From: Planctomycetota bacterium
GTDB lineage: Bacteria > Planctomycetota > B15-G4 > SIAN01
Length of the DNA: 64,000 bases
Reading direction: 5' to 3'
NCBI GenBank assembly: GCA_028289345.1
Contig: JANQQL010000031.1
Span: 248,001-312,000 of the forward strand
Each line of letters opens with the position of its first letter. The stretch's first letter is position 1. Below the pieces are notes generated by a model that was given only the letters and a program-made list of their open reading frames with translations, had not been told where the DNA came from and did not search any database. The position numbers were made by a program, and so were the translations under genes. Shown here in pieces: positions 9,117 through 17,249 of this stretch.

Positions 9117-9784
9117 CAGGGGCCCGTCGTCAGGGTCAATTTGAGTCCTCGGGAAGGGTCCCGGTGTGGCACCGTTGGCCCCTGGGCTCCCGGAGAAGGG
9201 TCACTCGATAGCGCGTTCCGCTCCCGGAGGCAGCTCCCAGAATCGGAAGCCCCCTTCGTCGGGAGAATTCGTCGTTCCTGGCGTCGGACTTGAGGGTCCG
9301 CAGCCCTCCCCCCCACACCGGTGGAACCAAGAAGTCCCCGGACGCCCCTCGACGTCCGCGGTCCCGCCCGAAGAGATGCTTGCTGGACGGGAGCCCCTTG
9401 TCGTACAGTGCTCCGCCCGCTGTTTCCAGCTCTGTCCGAGCAAAGGTTCCACAGCGGCGCATGAAAAATACGTGTGACTCCAATGGCTCCCTCTTCGGAG
9501 GAGCCGGCTGGCCCGTCCCGGCGGTTCGACGGGCACTCTTCTCGGTACCTCGCCCCCTTGGGTAACGGGGCACAATCTTCCTGACAGAGGTTCGGCTTCC
9601 TTCCTGGGGTTCGGGCTTCCTGATGGTGATGGAGGGCTTCCTGTCGTGATCGGGACCCCCGGAGTGATCCGGGCGCCTGGTGACTTCCGGGAGCGCTAGG
9701 TGGCGCTCAGGCCGGAGAGTTTTTCCGCAGTCCGGTTTCTTCGTTCCCGTCTGGCACGGGACCCCAGCTCAAGAGGGAGGTGAG
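9117..9784. other. Divergent intergenic region between wzm and speD
   Basis: No gene is supported here. Short open frames exist on both strands but have no recognisable similarity or ribosome sites. The region must hold the promoter of the minus-strand polysaccharide operon and that of speD. It contains a set of short direct repeats at 9595-9650 and a perfect six-base-pair hairpin (TCCCGT/ACGGGA, 9745-9761) just upstream of the speD ribosome site AGGGAGG. I cannot assign promoters with confidence. Confidence 0.6.
9595..9650 (+). repeat. Short direct repeats in the speD leader
   Basis: GGCTTCCT occurs at 9595, 9614 and 9635, and the second and third copies are followed by a GTGAT box (around 9626 and 9646); a further GTGAT is at 9664. 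The first two are preceded by GGTTCGG. The spacing of 19-21 bases is close to two helical turns, as for tandem operator sites. Function is not known; the copies may also be a chance product of a slippage-prone sequence. Confidence 0.4.
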
Positions 9785-10192
9785 ATGGAAGCACTCGCGG
9801 TCCATGTGATGGTTGATCTCCACGGTTGTCCGTTCGAACTCCTCGACGACCAGGAGAAGCTGCGCGGGTCGCTCCGAAGAGCGGCCGAGATCGCCAAGAC
9901 CGAAATCCTTCGGGATTCCTTCGTGAAGTTCCAGCCCCAGGGAGTTTCCGGGGTCTTGGTCGTTTCGGAGAGCCATCTCTCCGTCCATACATGGCCCGAG
10001 CACGGCTACGCGGCGGTGGACGTCTTCAGTTGTGGCGACGCCCAGGCCGTCGAAGAAGCGGTGCGCTTCCTGGTCAAAGCCTTCCAAGCGACACGCCACA
10101 CGACTTCTCGGACGGACCGCGGAATACTCAACCGTGAGCCAAGCATGCACCTGCGGGAACTCGAAACCGCGGCCATGGCGGCGACTGCCTGA
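9785..10192 (+). CDS. speD: S-adenosylmethionine decarboxylase proenzyme (prokaryotic class 1b)
   Basis: 135 residues. SpeD decarboxylates S-adenosylmethionine to give the aminopropyl donor for polyamine synthesis. It is made as a proenzyme that cleaves itself before a serine that becomes the pyruvoyl cofactor. The motif SESHLSVHTWPEHGY places that serine at residue 63, with His68 and Cys83 (VFSCG) as the proton donor and catalytic residues; these numbers equal those of the well-studied Thermotoga maritima enzyme. The ATG at 9785 is preceded by AGGGAGG; the frame continues upstream without similarity. The speE-like gene starts 17 bases after the stop, so the two form an operon. Confidence 0.95.
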   Translation: MEALAVHVMVDLHGCPFELLDDQEKLRGSLRRAAEIAKTEILRDSFVKFQPQGVSGVLVVSESHLSVHTWPEHGYAAVDVFSCGDAQAVEEAVRFLVKAFQATRHTTSRTDRGILNREPSMHLRELETAAMAATA

Positions 10193-10208
10193 TTCCTCGC
10201 GGGTCTCG

Positions 10209-11096
10209 ATGCGGATCCCGGACCGAATTCCGCGCCACGGCGATCACGTCCTGGTGCCGAGCACAGGCCCCGAGATCCACGGCATCGAAGTTCGGCAGGT
10301 CCTCCATGAGCAACAGACCCAGTACCAACATCTGTTGATCGTCGAAACGTCGGGATTCGGCCGTGCGCTCTATCTCGACGGCGACATGCAATCCGCCACC
10401 GGGGATGAACACGTCTACCATGAAGCCTTGGTGATGCCCGCCTTGCTGGGCCACCCGGGCCCCCGAAAAGCCATGGTGTTGGGAGGTGGAGAAGGAGCAC
10501 CGGCACGGGAACTGTTGCGCGATCCGGGCATCAACTCGGTCCACATGGTCGAACTCGACCCGGAAGTCGTCGCGGCTTGCCGCAAGCACCTCCCGCAAAT
10601 GAATGCAGGGGTTTTCCAGGACTCACGCTTTCGTCTCACGACGCGCGACGCGCGTCACGCCTTGGAGGACGAGCGGGACTTGGACCTGTTGGTGCACGAC
10701 CTGACTGATCCGGTTGACGGCGGCCCCTCGTGCCCGCTCTTCGAAACCCCGTTCTTTGAGGCCTGCCGCCGAGCACTTTCCCCGAGTGGCAGCCTCGTCG
10801 TTCAGATGGGCGCGCTCAAGCTGTCTCCGGAGCCCATGCAGACTCGCGCCTTGAGCCAACTGCGCGAAGTCTTTCGCACCATCATGCTGTACTCGATCGC
10901 GGTGCCGTCCTTCGGCTGCAGCTGGGTCTTTGCCCTGGCCCAATCCCACCCCTTGGAGCCGATTCCTTCGGCCGAAGAAATCGACTCGAGGATTCACGAA
11001 CGGCAAATTCGTGGACTCCGGGCCTACGACGGTGTCGCCCATGTGGGATTGCGCCATCCGGCGCCCTTGGTGCGAGAGATTGATCGGCGCCCGTAG
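10209..11096 (+). CDS. speE: Aminopropyltransferase (spermidine/thermospermine synthase family)
   Basis: 295 residues. The N-terminal small beta domain is followed by a methyltransferase-like fold with LGGGEGAPARELL (residues 91-103) binding decarboxylated AdoMet, VHMVELDPEVVAACR, and the acidic polyamine-site motif HDLTDPVDGG. Spermidine synthases usually read GGGDGG and D-S-S/T-D-P; the GGGEGA and DLTDPV versions seen here are those of the ACL5/Thermus-type aminopropyltransferases that make thermospermine or act on agmatine. So the product may not be plain spermidine. The ATG at 10209 is the first that fits the fold. It forms an operon with speD. Confidence 0.88.
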   Translation: MRIPDRIPRHGDHVLVPSTGPEIHGIEVRQVLHEQQTQYQHLLIVETSGFGRALYLDGDMQSATGDEHVYHEALVMPALLGHPGPRKAMVLGGGEGAPARELLRDPGINSVHMVELDPEVVAACRKHLPQMNAGVFQDSRFRLTTRDARHALEDERDLDLLVHDLTDPVDGGPSCPLFETPFFEACRRALSPSGSLVVQMGALKLSPEPMQTRALSQLREVFRTIMLYSIAVPSFGCSWVFALAQSHPLEPIPSAEEIDSRIHERQIRGLRAYDGVAHVGLRHPAPLVREIDRRP

Positions 11097-12013
11097 CCGG
11101 GCCGGCGTGGATTCGTCAATCCGCTGGCGAATCTTCGGTTCCGTGCAACGCCTCCCGCCGGGTGTCTAGCTCCGACACTTCCGCCGTTTCCGCTCGGGAT
11201 CGATCCACCGGATGGTCCGCCGGCGATCCACCGGGCTGAGTATTCCTTGCGAGGCCTTTTGAACTGCCTGTCCGAACGTCGAGTCCCGGCTCTGGTTGGT
11301 CGTTGCGAAACCCAACGAGCTCATCCACCCCACTTGCTCTGTCGGTCCGCATGGCCTCTCGTGAACGATGAGTCGTTCGCAGAGAGCCACGTCATGTCAT
11401 CGAAGCCACCACAGGTATGCCGCGAGGCCTTCCCGCATCACACGAAGGACAAGATTCATCCGGTCCACGGAGAATTCGAACGAAATCAGAACGAGTCATT
11501 CCAATGGGACCAACCACCAGCGTTGGAACGCGGAAAGACGAGATGACGAACACCTCTCCGATACTTATCCGTCGTGGGTTCCAACTTTTTTCACTTCGTT
11601 GTTTGCATCTCGTCAAAAACTCCTCTACCAGTGTTTGGAAGGGTAGGAAGAACAACTTGTCGGGGGTTGTTTCTTTCCTTCGCGCTCCCCAGGAACGAGC
11701 GGCGAAGACATCGGATCGCGGAGCAGTCGGCTCCTTCACTCAGATCCAAGTCGGGGATCGGGAAGTCAGACTGCCACAAGTCGTGGTTCATTCATGAACG
11801 ACTCGAGCGCGTTGCCTACGTCGGCCACGCATCGAGAACAGTCATTCGCCATCGTCAGTGAATGATTGCGAGGGGGTCATTGGCCCTTTGACCTCGAGTG
11901 GTCCATCGAGGGTCTCAATGACTGCCGAGGACAGTCCATGAATGCATTCCAAGACGTCCGGGGTCGAGGTCTGTCCGGAGAGAGCACTGCCGGCCCAACG
12001 AGGAGTGTCTGTC
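11097..12013. other. Gene-poor region, nothing assigned
   Basis: Over 900 bases without a supported gene. Overlapping frames of up to about 126 codons occur on both strands, but their translations are low in hydrophobic residues, have no known motifs and no convincing ribosome sites. The part around 11540-11700 is richer in A+T than its surroundings. The promoter of the secreted-protein gene at 12014 is expected near the right end. I see no tRNA or repeat here. Confidence 0.5.
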
Positions 12014-12454
12014 ATGAATATCCGAATCATCTCCTTGGTCGCGGTCGTTGGGATCACGCTGTTGGCCGCCGCTCCGAGTGAACGGTCGATGGACAACATG
12101 GGTTCGACGAATGCCGATGGTTCGTCGGGGGAGATTCACGTGAGCGTGGACCGGCCCGAGTCGATCGGCGATCTCGGGGACTTGGAAGCCGATCTCGAAC
12201 TCGCAACTGTCGCAATCGAAGTGGCAGCGTTTTGGGCCGCCAGTCCCGATGAGGTGGACTCGGATCTGTTGAAAACCTACCTCGAGTCCCTTCACCAAAG
12301 CGTCAAGATGAGGTCCGAGGGGCTCAAGTACAGGTACGAGATGTGCCCCACAGGAGAGGTGAAACAGGTCTGCTACGAGTGCAATGTTCTCGAGGTCTAC
12401 GATACAGGCCCCGTTCCCGTGCTCGTCCATGTCGAGCAGGTATTCGTACTGTAA
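12014..12454 (+). CDS. Small secreted protein of unknown function
   Basis: 146 residues with a typical signal peptide: MNIRIISLVAVVGITLLAAA, then a polar linker. The mature part is acidic (IGDLGDLEADLELATVAIEV) and ends with CPTGEVKQVCYECNVLEVYD, containing three cysteines. The ATG at 12014 has AGGAG about ten bases upstream. It is followed by a 68-base palindromic segment and then the ECF sigma factor gene, so it could be co-transcribed with or regulated by that sigma/kinase module. I do not recognise a family. Confidence 0.65.
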   Translation: MNIRIISLVAVVGITLLAAAPSERSMDNMGSTNADGSSGEIHVSVDRPESIGDLGDLEADLELATVAIEVAAFWAASPDEVDSDLLKTYLESLHQSVKMRSEGLKYRYEMCPTGEVKQVCYECNVLEVYDTGPVPVLVHVEQVFVL

Positions 12455-12494
12455 TCGCCGGCCCCCCGGGGATCGCCTGGGTGTGATGAGTCGT

Positions 12495-12562
12495 CTGGCA
12501 TTCGCAATTTCGCACTGATACACTTCTTCTCCGAGTGGGTATCAGTACCGTCGCAATGCCAG
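12495..12562. promoter_or_regulatory. 68-base imperfect palindrome before the ECF sigma gene
   Basis: The arms CTGGCATT...ACTGATAC (12495-12521) and GTATCAGT...AATGCCAG (12539-12562) are complementary, with an eight-pair inner stem, a second eight-pair outer stem and a short internal loop. As RNA it folds into a long hairpin ending 12 bases before the sigma gene's ATG at 12575. No U-run follows, so it is not a classic terminator for the plus strand. It could attenuate read-through, act as an operator, or be a small repeat element. Confidence 0.55.
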
Positions 12563-12574
12563 CGAGTCGAGGAC

Positions 12575-13282
12575 ATGCCAGAGTCATTCCCCGAACCATC
12601 GCGGGACGCAGAGCCTGACCCGGAATCCCTTCCGGGTTCCGGGTCAGATCTGGGTCCAACCTATGCCGACGGGGAGCCGACGGAGGCCTTGATCAACGCC
12701 TCGATTCGCGGGGACTTGGAGGCCTGGGGCCGCCTCACCGAGCCCCATCGAAACGTCCTCGTCTTTCTTGCCGGGGTGCGCGTGCCGTCCGATCTGCGGC
12801 CAAAGTTTGACACGTTCGACGTGTTTCAGTCGGCAATGTTGCACGCCTTGAGATCCTTGCGAAACTACGAATACCGAGGCAAGGGCAGCTTCACGAACTG
12901 GCTCACCAAGGTTCTCCAGTTCAAGTTCAAGAATCGCTTACGAAAACATCGCGGCCAAAGAACGAGCCCTCCCGAAGAGAATCCGCTCGACTCAGGCGTG
13001 TTGGCGGATGTGGGGGCAGCGACAAGCCGGACTCCTGAGCAAATCGCGGAGGACGCCGAGTATCACGCAATCCTGATCCAGGAGATCGCCGCTCTCACGC
13101 AAGAAGAGCAATTGCTCATTCGCTGGAAGTGCATTGACGGGGAGACCCTTGACGCGATTGCTAAGCGGATGGACAAGACCCCCCAAGCTCTGGGCCGGAT
13201 CCTCGCCAAGGCGCTTGACACATTGCAGTGCCGACTGAATCAGCGGGAGCATCCGAGCCCGCCGCCAGATCACCGAAACTGA
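12575..13282 (+). CDS. ECF-type RNA polymerase sigma factor
   Basis: 235 residues. After an acidic N-terminal extension of about 35 residues comes sigma region 2: IRGDLEAWGRLTEPHRNVLV, FDTFDVFQSAMLHALRSLRN and YRGKGSFTNWLTKVLQFKFK, matching the core-binding and -10 recognition parts of ECF sigma factors. Region 4 follows as LTQEEQLLIRWKCIDGETLD and AIAKRMDKTPQALGRILAKA, a helix-turn-helix. The sequence resembles the planctomycete-type ECF groups. The Ser/Thr kinase starts six bases after its stop, the gene arrangement seen for kinase-linked ECF sigmas, so phosphorylation by the partner kinase may control it. Confidence 0.88.
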   Translation: MPESFPEPSRDAEPDPESLPGSGSDLGPTYADGEPTEALINASIRGDLEAWGRLTEPHRNVLVFLAGVRVPSDLRPKFDTFDVFQSAMLHALRSLRNYEYRGKGSFTNWLTKVLQFKFKNRLRKHRGQRTSPPEENPLDSGVLADVGAATSRTPEQIAEDAEYHAILIQEIAALTQEEQLLIRWKCIDGETLDAIAKRMDKTPQALGRILAKALDTLQCRLNQREHPSPPPDHRN

Positions 13283-13288
13283 GTCGCC

Positions 13289-15595
13289 GTGGTTTCGGAC
13301 CCCCAAGAAGAACATGGAAAACCTCCTCCAAATCCAACCGAACTGTTCGAGGAGTTCCTTCGAGAGCACGACCAAGACCCCAAGGTTGATCACAGAAGAT
13401 GGCTTGATCGCGCCGGAGACAATCGAAAGGAGCTGAAACAAAGATTTCATCTTTTTGCGTCGCTCAACGACCTGGGAGACGCATTGAGCATCCGTGAATC
13501 CGAACAACTCGCTCCTCTCGAGAGCATGCATGAAATCGGTCGCTACCGTTTGCTCCGCCCCATCGGGGCCGGGGGTCTGTCCCAGGTTTTCGAAGCCCAC
13601 GACACCACCCTTGACCGAAGAGTCGCACTCAAGGTCCTCCGACCCAAAGCGGTTTCCCTGCAAGAAGCTCGCGACTGGATTGGCGACGAGGGACGCTCTC
13701 TCGCAAAACTCGAGCACCAGAACATCGTTCGCGTCTTGGACACGGGTGAGGAGTCGGGGCACGCATTCATCGCCATGGAGTACATCCAAGCGCCGAGCCT
13801 TCATCGGGTGCTCGACGAACTGCGTCACGATCAGGCGGGGACGGATTCCTCGAAAGCCGATCCCCTTGCCAGAGAAGTCGCGCGTACGCTCTCCGACCTT
13901 CCCACCCGTTGCCGGCTGGTCATGCAGGTTGCACGAGCGTTAGCTTACTGTCACGAACAAGGCGTGATTCATCGAGATGTCAAACCGGGAAACATTCTGG
14001 TCGACCAGACAGGTAACCCGAAACTCATCGACTTTGGACTGGCACGCCTCACTGGTTCGGAAGGGCAAGGGTTTGTCACCGAAGAGCTCGTCGGCACCCT
14101 GCCATACTTGGCGCCGGAACAAGTCGACGACGAACGCACGGGAGCAAGTACGGCCGCCGACCAGTTTTCCCTCGGGGTGGTTCTGTATGAGTTGCTAACC
14201 CTTCAGCACCCGTTTCTGCGAGACACTCGCCACGCAACGATGGCTGCGATTTCCCGATCGCAACCGACACCGTCGCAAAAGGTCAATGCGGCAATTCCCG
14301 CCGACCTGGAACTCATCAGTCGCCACTGCCTACAAGCGAATCCCGATAAGCGATATCCCGCGGTTGCCGACTTAGCCGGCGACTTGGATGCCTTTCTCGG
14401 CTTTCGAGCAATCTCGCTCCGCGCTCCGACCCCTTGGGGCATTGGCCTCTCGTGGGTGAGACGGCATCAACGCGAAGTCGCGATCACCCTCCTCGTTGTG
14501 ATCGCTGCGGTGATCGCCGGTACGTGGTACGGAATCGGCCAACGCGACTCGGTGGAGGAAATGGTCAGCCGATCCGTTTCCTCGGGTCGGTCGATTTCCG
14601 AACCGAGTGATTTCGCAATCGAGTTCCGCCGAGTCGATGACGCTCGACGCACGGCTCGAGAACTGGATCGTTCTTGGCTGACTGGTTTCATTTACACCGC
14701 CACGAGCCCGCTCGTCGAACGATGGTGGATGGAACTCTCCGAAAGGCTCTCCAAGCAGTACGAACGAGAGACCCAGCAGGCCCTGGAATTGCCTTCGTAT
14801 TGGGGAGTCCACAACGGTCTCAACGCAAGCTTTGTGCGTTGGGTAGCGGCACTCTTCGCCCAGGAAAAAAGTCGCACCGTGGGGCCCGAATTCCCTCACA
14901 ACCGTCTCGGCCGCGTCGATCTCCCAGCGAACGGGACTCTCTTTCGCCATCGGTCCACCAAGTATGGATGGGGGCTGCAAGAGGTCGATCCGGAATCCCA
15001 GCTTCAAGAGTATCTCTATCGCTATCGAGTCAGGAAGGGTGCAGAGTACTGGGAACGAGATTTCTGGACTCACACTCTCCGTCCGGCTTGGACTCTGCTC
15101 CTGAAGGAACCAGATCGAAACTGGCTAGCAGCGACCGTCGCGTTTCCTCGCAAGAAAGTTCGTCTGGAAGGACGTGGAGGCGAGGACCGACCCGTCCCTG
15201 CCTTTCGAATCTCAAAGAGGGTGATCACGATCGAGGAAGCGCGGCGCGTCCTCGGTCAGAAAGTTTCGCTCTATGGCGACATCGAAGACGCAAAGAAGCC
15301 GGCGGCCATCACGTGGGCATTGGCACACCGATACTGCACCCTGGTTGGCGGCCGACTGCCAACTCCCCTCGAGCTGCGCGTAGCCCTGAGCGACCCTCGG
15401 ATCGAACAAGCCCCCGCTCCTTTCGACGCCGAACATGTGGTTTCGGGATTTGAAGAGAGTCCCTCCCTTCGTGGCCACTTTCACTACTCCTCGCTGGATC
15501 AAGATCCGATGCCATTCAACTCGGTGACCATGGATGATGGATATGGCAGCAATCGATCCTTCCGCGTCGCCATCAGCGAACCCGAGCCAGACTAG
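13289..15595 (+). CDS. Membrane Ser/Thr protein kinase with SUMF1-like outer domain
   Basis: 768 residues, GTG start six bases after the sigma gene. The kinase domain (about residues 87-370) has RYRLLRPIGAGGLSQVFEAH, catalytic lysine in VALKVL, HRDVKPGNILVD and DFGLARL, and an APE-type motif in LPYLAPEQVDDE, so it should be active. A membrane helix near 395-415 (VAITLLVVIAAVIAGTWYGI) separates it from an outer part of about 350 residues. The last 130 resemble the formylglycine-generating-enzyme/SUMF1 fold: ITWALAHRYCTLVGGRLPTP and the closing NRSFRVA. Such lectin-like folds often sense ligands. Convergent with the zinc-ribbon gene beyond a strong terminator. Confidence 0.9.
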   Translation: MVSDPQEEHGKPPPNPTELFEEFLREHDQDPKVDHRRWLDRAGDNRKELKQRFHLFASLNDLGDALSIRESEQLAPLESMHEIGRYRLLRPIGAGGLSQVFEAHDTTLDRRVALKVLRPKAVSLQEARDWIGDEGRSLAKLEHQNIVRVLDTGEESGHAFIAMEYIQAPSLHRVLDELRHDQAGTDSSKADPLAREVARTLSDLPTRCRLVMQVARALAYCHEQGVIHRDVKPGNILVDQTGNPKLIDFGLARLTGSEGQGFVTEELVGTLPYLAPEQVDDERTGASTAADQFSLGVVLYELLTLQHPFLRDTRHATMAAISRSQPTPSQKVNAAIPADLELISRHCLQANPDKRYPAVADLAGDLDAFLGFRAISLRAPTPWGIGLSWVRRHQREVAITLLVVIAAVIAGTWYGIGQRDSVEEMVSRSVSSGRSISEPSDFAIEFRRVDDARRTARELDRSWLTGFIYTATSPLVERWWMELSERLSKQYERETQQALELPSYWGVHNGLNASFVRWVAALFAQEKSRTVGPEFPHNRLGRVDLPANGTLFRHRSTKYGWGLQEVDPESQLQEYLYRYRVRKGAEYWERDFWTHTLRPAWTLLLKEPDRNWLAATVAFPRKKVRLEGRGGEDRPVPAFRISKRVITIEEARRVLGQKVSLYGDIEDAKKPAAITWALAHRYCTLVGGRLPTPLELRVALSDPRIEQAPAPFDAEHVVSGFEESPSLRGHFHYSSLDQDPMPFNSVTMDDGYGSNRSFRVAISEPEPD

Positions 15596-15655
15596 GCAGC
15601 TTCTTCGATCACCCGGGACTTGCCAGGCGGCAACGCAAGCAGCTCCCCAAAAAGA

Positions 15656-15691
15656 ATCGAGCCGAACGGAGGGGAGGCCGTTCGGCTCGAT
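15656..15691 (-). terminator. Strong hairpin terminator between convergent genes
   Basis: A perfect 14-pair stem (ATCGAGCCGAACGG at 15656-15669 with its complement at 15678-15691) closes an eight-base loop. Read on the minus strand it is followed by TCTTTTT, giving a rho-independent terminator for the zinc-ribbon transcript; it can also stop or stabilise the kinase transcript from the other side. Confidence 0.8.
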
Positions 15692-15890
15692 CGCACGAGG
15701 GGGGAAAGGGGGGATGAGGAGGGACTGCTGGGGAGTGTTCAAGGAGACTGCAGGGAAGATGGGGAAACGGTGTTCAGGAAGGGGAAACGGTGTTCAGGGG
15801 GAAATCACGGGAATGCGGGGGACAGTGTTTGCGGGAACAGCGGGGGAAGTTGAGGCGGTGTTCGGGATCGTGCCTGGGGGAGGCACGGGA
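15692..15890 (+). repeat. G-rich tract with tandem GGGGAAACGGTGTTCAGG units
   Basis: The plus strand carries many runs of three to six G. The unit GGGGAAACGGTGTTCAGG occurs twice head to tail (15761 and 15781), and looser copies (GGGGAGTGTTCAAGG near 15730, GGGGGACAGTGTTTGCGG near 15817, GAGGCGGTGTTCGGG near 15851) surround it. A seven-pair hairpin CGTGCCT/AGGCACG with a G5 loop sits at 15869-15887. The phrase GGGGACAGTGTTT recurs in REP-like intergenic repeats of many bacteria as I remember; that link is only a suggestion. Could form G-quadruplexes. Confidence 0.55.
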
Positions 15891-15927
15891 CAGTCATTGG
15901 TCGGTCCTGCAAGAGGCGTGTCTTGGG

Positions 15928-16104
15928 TCAGCGCCAGATGATCGCGAAGCGGTTGGCGCTCTTGCACTTGGGGCACTCGTAGGTCGGGTTGTTCTGGCCT
16001 TCTTTCAACTTGGCGAGGAACTCGCGTTCACAGCGGCCACAAAAGAGAACGGTGACATTTCGAACAGCATCCAACGGACGACCAGATTCAAGGTAGGGCT
16101 TCAC
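15928..16104 (-). CDS. Small zinc-ribbon protein
   Basis: 58 residues from GTG 16104. Two CxxC knuckles, LFCGRCEREF and YECPKCKSANRF, spaced by 18 residues, make a typical zinc ribbon; nothing else is present. The gene is too small for many gene callers but the codon pattern and the paired knuckles support it. A frame upstream (62 codons, from 16289) ends in the same GTGA, which could mean coupling, but that frame shows no other sign of being a gene. Ribosome site GGAG lies about ten bases before the GTG. Role unknown; similar ribbons bind nucleic acid or act as rubredoxin-like or regulatory modules. Confidence 0.7.
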   Translation of the reverse strand: MKPYLESGRPLDAVRNVTVLFCGRCEREFLAKLKEGQNNPTYECPKCKSANRFAIIWR

Positions 16105-16541
16105 AGGGTGCTCTCCAGGCGCTCCTTCTTTCCCAGGACGGTTTTCTCACCCGCAGGACGCGGTGTGTCGCAGGTCAGGACGACCTCGCGAACGACCGAA
16201 CTATACTTGTCCGTTCCAAGTTGGCTGGGAAGTCCAACGAGAATCTGAAGAGAAACCTGTTCCCGTTTCCGCCATCGAACCTGACTCAAGTTCGAATCGT
16301 TGCCGTGGTCACGACCCGGCGTTTGTGGGGAGTCCCCCGCGGAACCTCAAACAAGAACTCCCTCGCCACTCATCTCCGACGCGAAGAGAACCTTGGTGGG
16401 AACAGGATTCTCTTCGCCCTGCTGTGCTCCTCGGGATTCGGGAATTCCGCGATCCGTTCTTCGCACAGCGAGTGCTCGCGGGAGCGAATGAGTCCAGATC
16501 AAGTCGAAGGCGAGCGGGTCGGGCCGTCCCACCGGACTGGC
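16105..16541. other. Intergenic region, no firm gene
   Basis: About 440 bases between two minus-strand genes. It should contain the promoter of the zinc-ribbon gene; on the minus strand TATAGT near 16200 resembles a -10 box but no -35 box stands at normal spacing. A 62-codon minus frame ends by GTGA overlap at the zinc-ribbon start; there is no similarity to support it as a gene. Plus-strand frames are not supported. Confidence 0.45.
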
Positions 16542-17249
16542 TCAGTCGCCGAGGACCAAGCCGCGCACCGTGCCGAACAAGAGTCGATCCCGACTGAGGG
16601 ACGTGCGCGCCGTCACGAGCACCGAGACTTCCTCGTCCGGAAGCTCCAGCTCCTCGACCGGCTTCTCCCACACCAGCTCTGGGGACCCCAGCTGCACCGT
16701 CTCTCGCAGTAGCAGCTTGTCGCGTACGGTTCCCCCCGCGATGCGTTTCTCGAGAAAGAAAGACAACACCGTCTCGAGCTCGCGATCTTGGTCGTAATGT
16801 ACCGGCCGCTCGTCGGCGGTGATCAAGGACAAGGTCAAGCGCACGTGCTTGCGCGCGTCCTTCAGAAACTTCTCGGGCGTGACGCGGACTCGGTACGCCT
16901 GGGTCAGGTCCTGGACCGGAGCCGGTGGCGGTTCGGAAACGGCCGGAGAACGCGGTCCTCCCCCCCCGGGCCGCTGCTCCGTCAGCGAGTCGCTCGGCAC
17001 CCAAGCTTGCACCGTGATTCGTGCATAGCCGTCGCGCACTTCCTGGACCATGACCGCAGTCCCGGACAGTAGCTCCCCCAGACGCGGTGCCGTCGCCGTC
17101 CCCGGTAGCGCCAGGAGAGGTGCGATCTGGCCCCCCTCCACGAACTGCAAGCCTTCCCCATCCGCCGCCACAGTGACCGCGGTCACCCCTCCGTTTGTCG
17201 CCAGAAACAAGAGTCCGAGAGTGCCGATCAACCAGCGGGTCGCTTTCAT
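16542..17249 (-). CDS. Secreted protein of unknown function
   Basis: 235 residues from ATG 17249, with the signal peptide MKATRWLIGTLGLLFLATNG. After the signal, FVEGGQIAPLLALPGTATAP and VREVRDGYARITVQAWVPSD-like sequence (in the protein: VQEVRDGYARITVQAWVPSD) resembles an SH3b-type fold, as in periplasmic proteins that start with a small beta-barrel. A Pro/Gly-rich linker follows, then a second domain with YRVRVTPEKFLKDARKHVRL. No catalytic motif is visible. The open frame extends upstream to 17501 but without a signal or ribosome site. Divergent from the sulfatase-fold gene. Confidence 0.7.
   Translation of the reverse strand: MKATRWLIGTLGLLFLATNGGVTAVTVAADGEGLQFVEGGQIAPLLALPGTATAPRLGELLSGTAVMVQEVRDGYARITVQAWVPSDSLTEQRPGGGGPRSPAVSEPPPAPVQDLTQAYRVRVTPEKFLKDARKHVRLTLSLITADERPVHYDQDRELETVLSFFLEKRIAGGTVRDKLLLRETVQLGSPELVWEKPVEELELPDEEVSVLVTARTSLSRDRLLFGTVRGLVLGD

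Noticed and set aside
9560..9784. SAM riboswitch in the speD leader
   Set aside because: No SAM-I, SAM-II or SAH-type core could be matched by eye; only short repeats and one small hairpin are seen.
16101..16289. 62-codon minus frame overlapping the zinc-ribbon start as GTGA
   Set aside because: The overlap is suggestive, but there is no similarity, the composition is not convincing and the ribosome site is weak; noted in the intergenic entry only.
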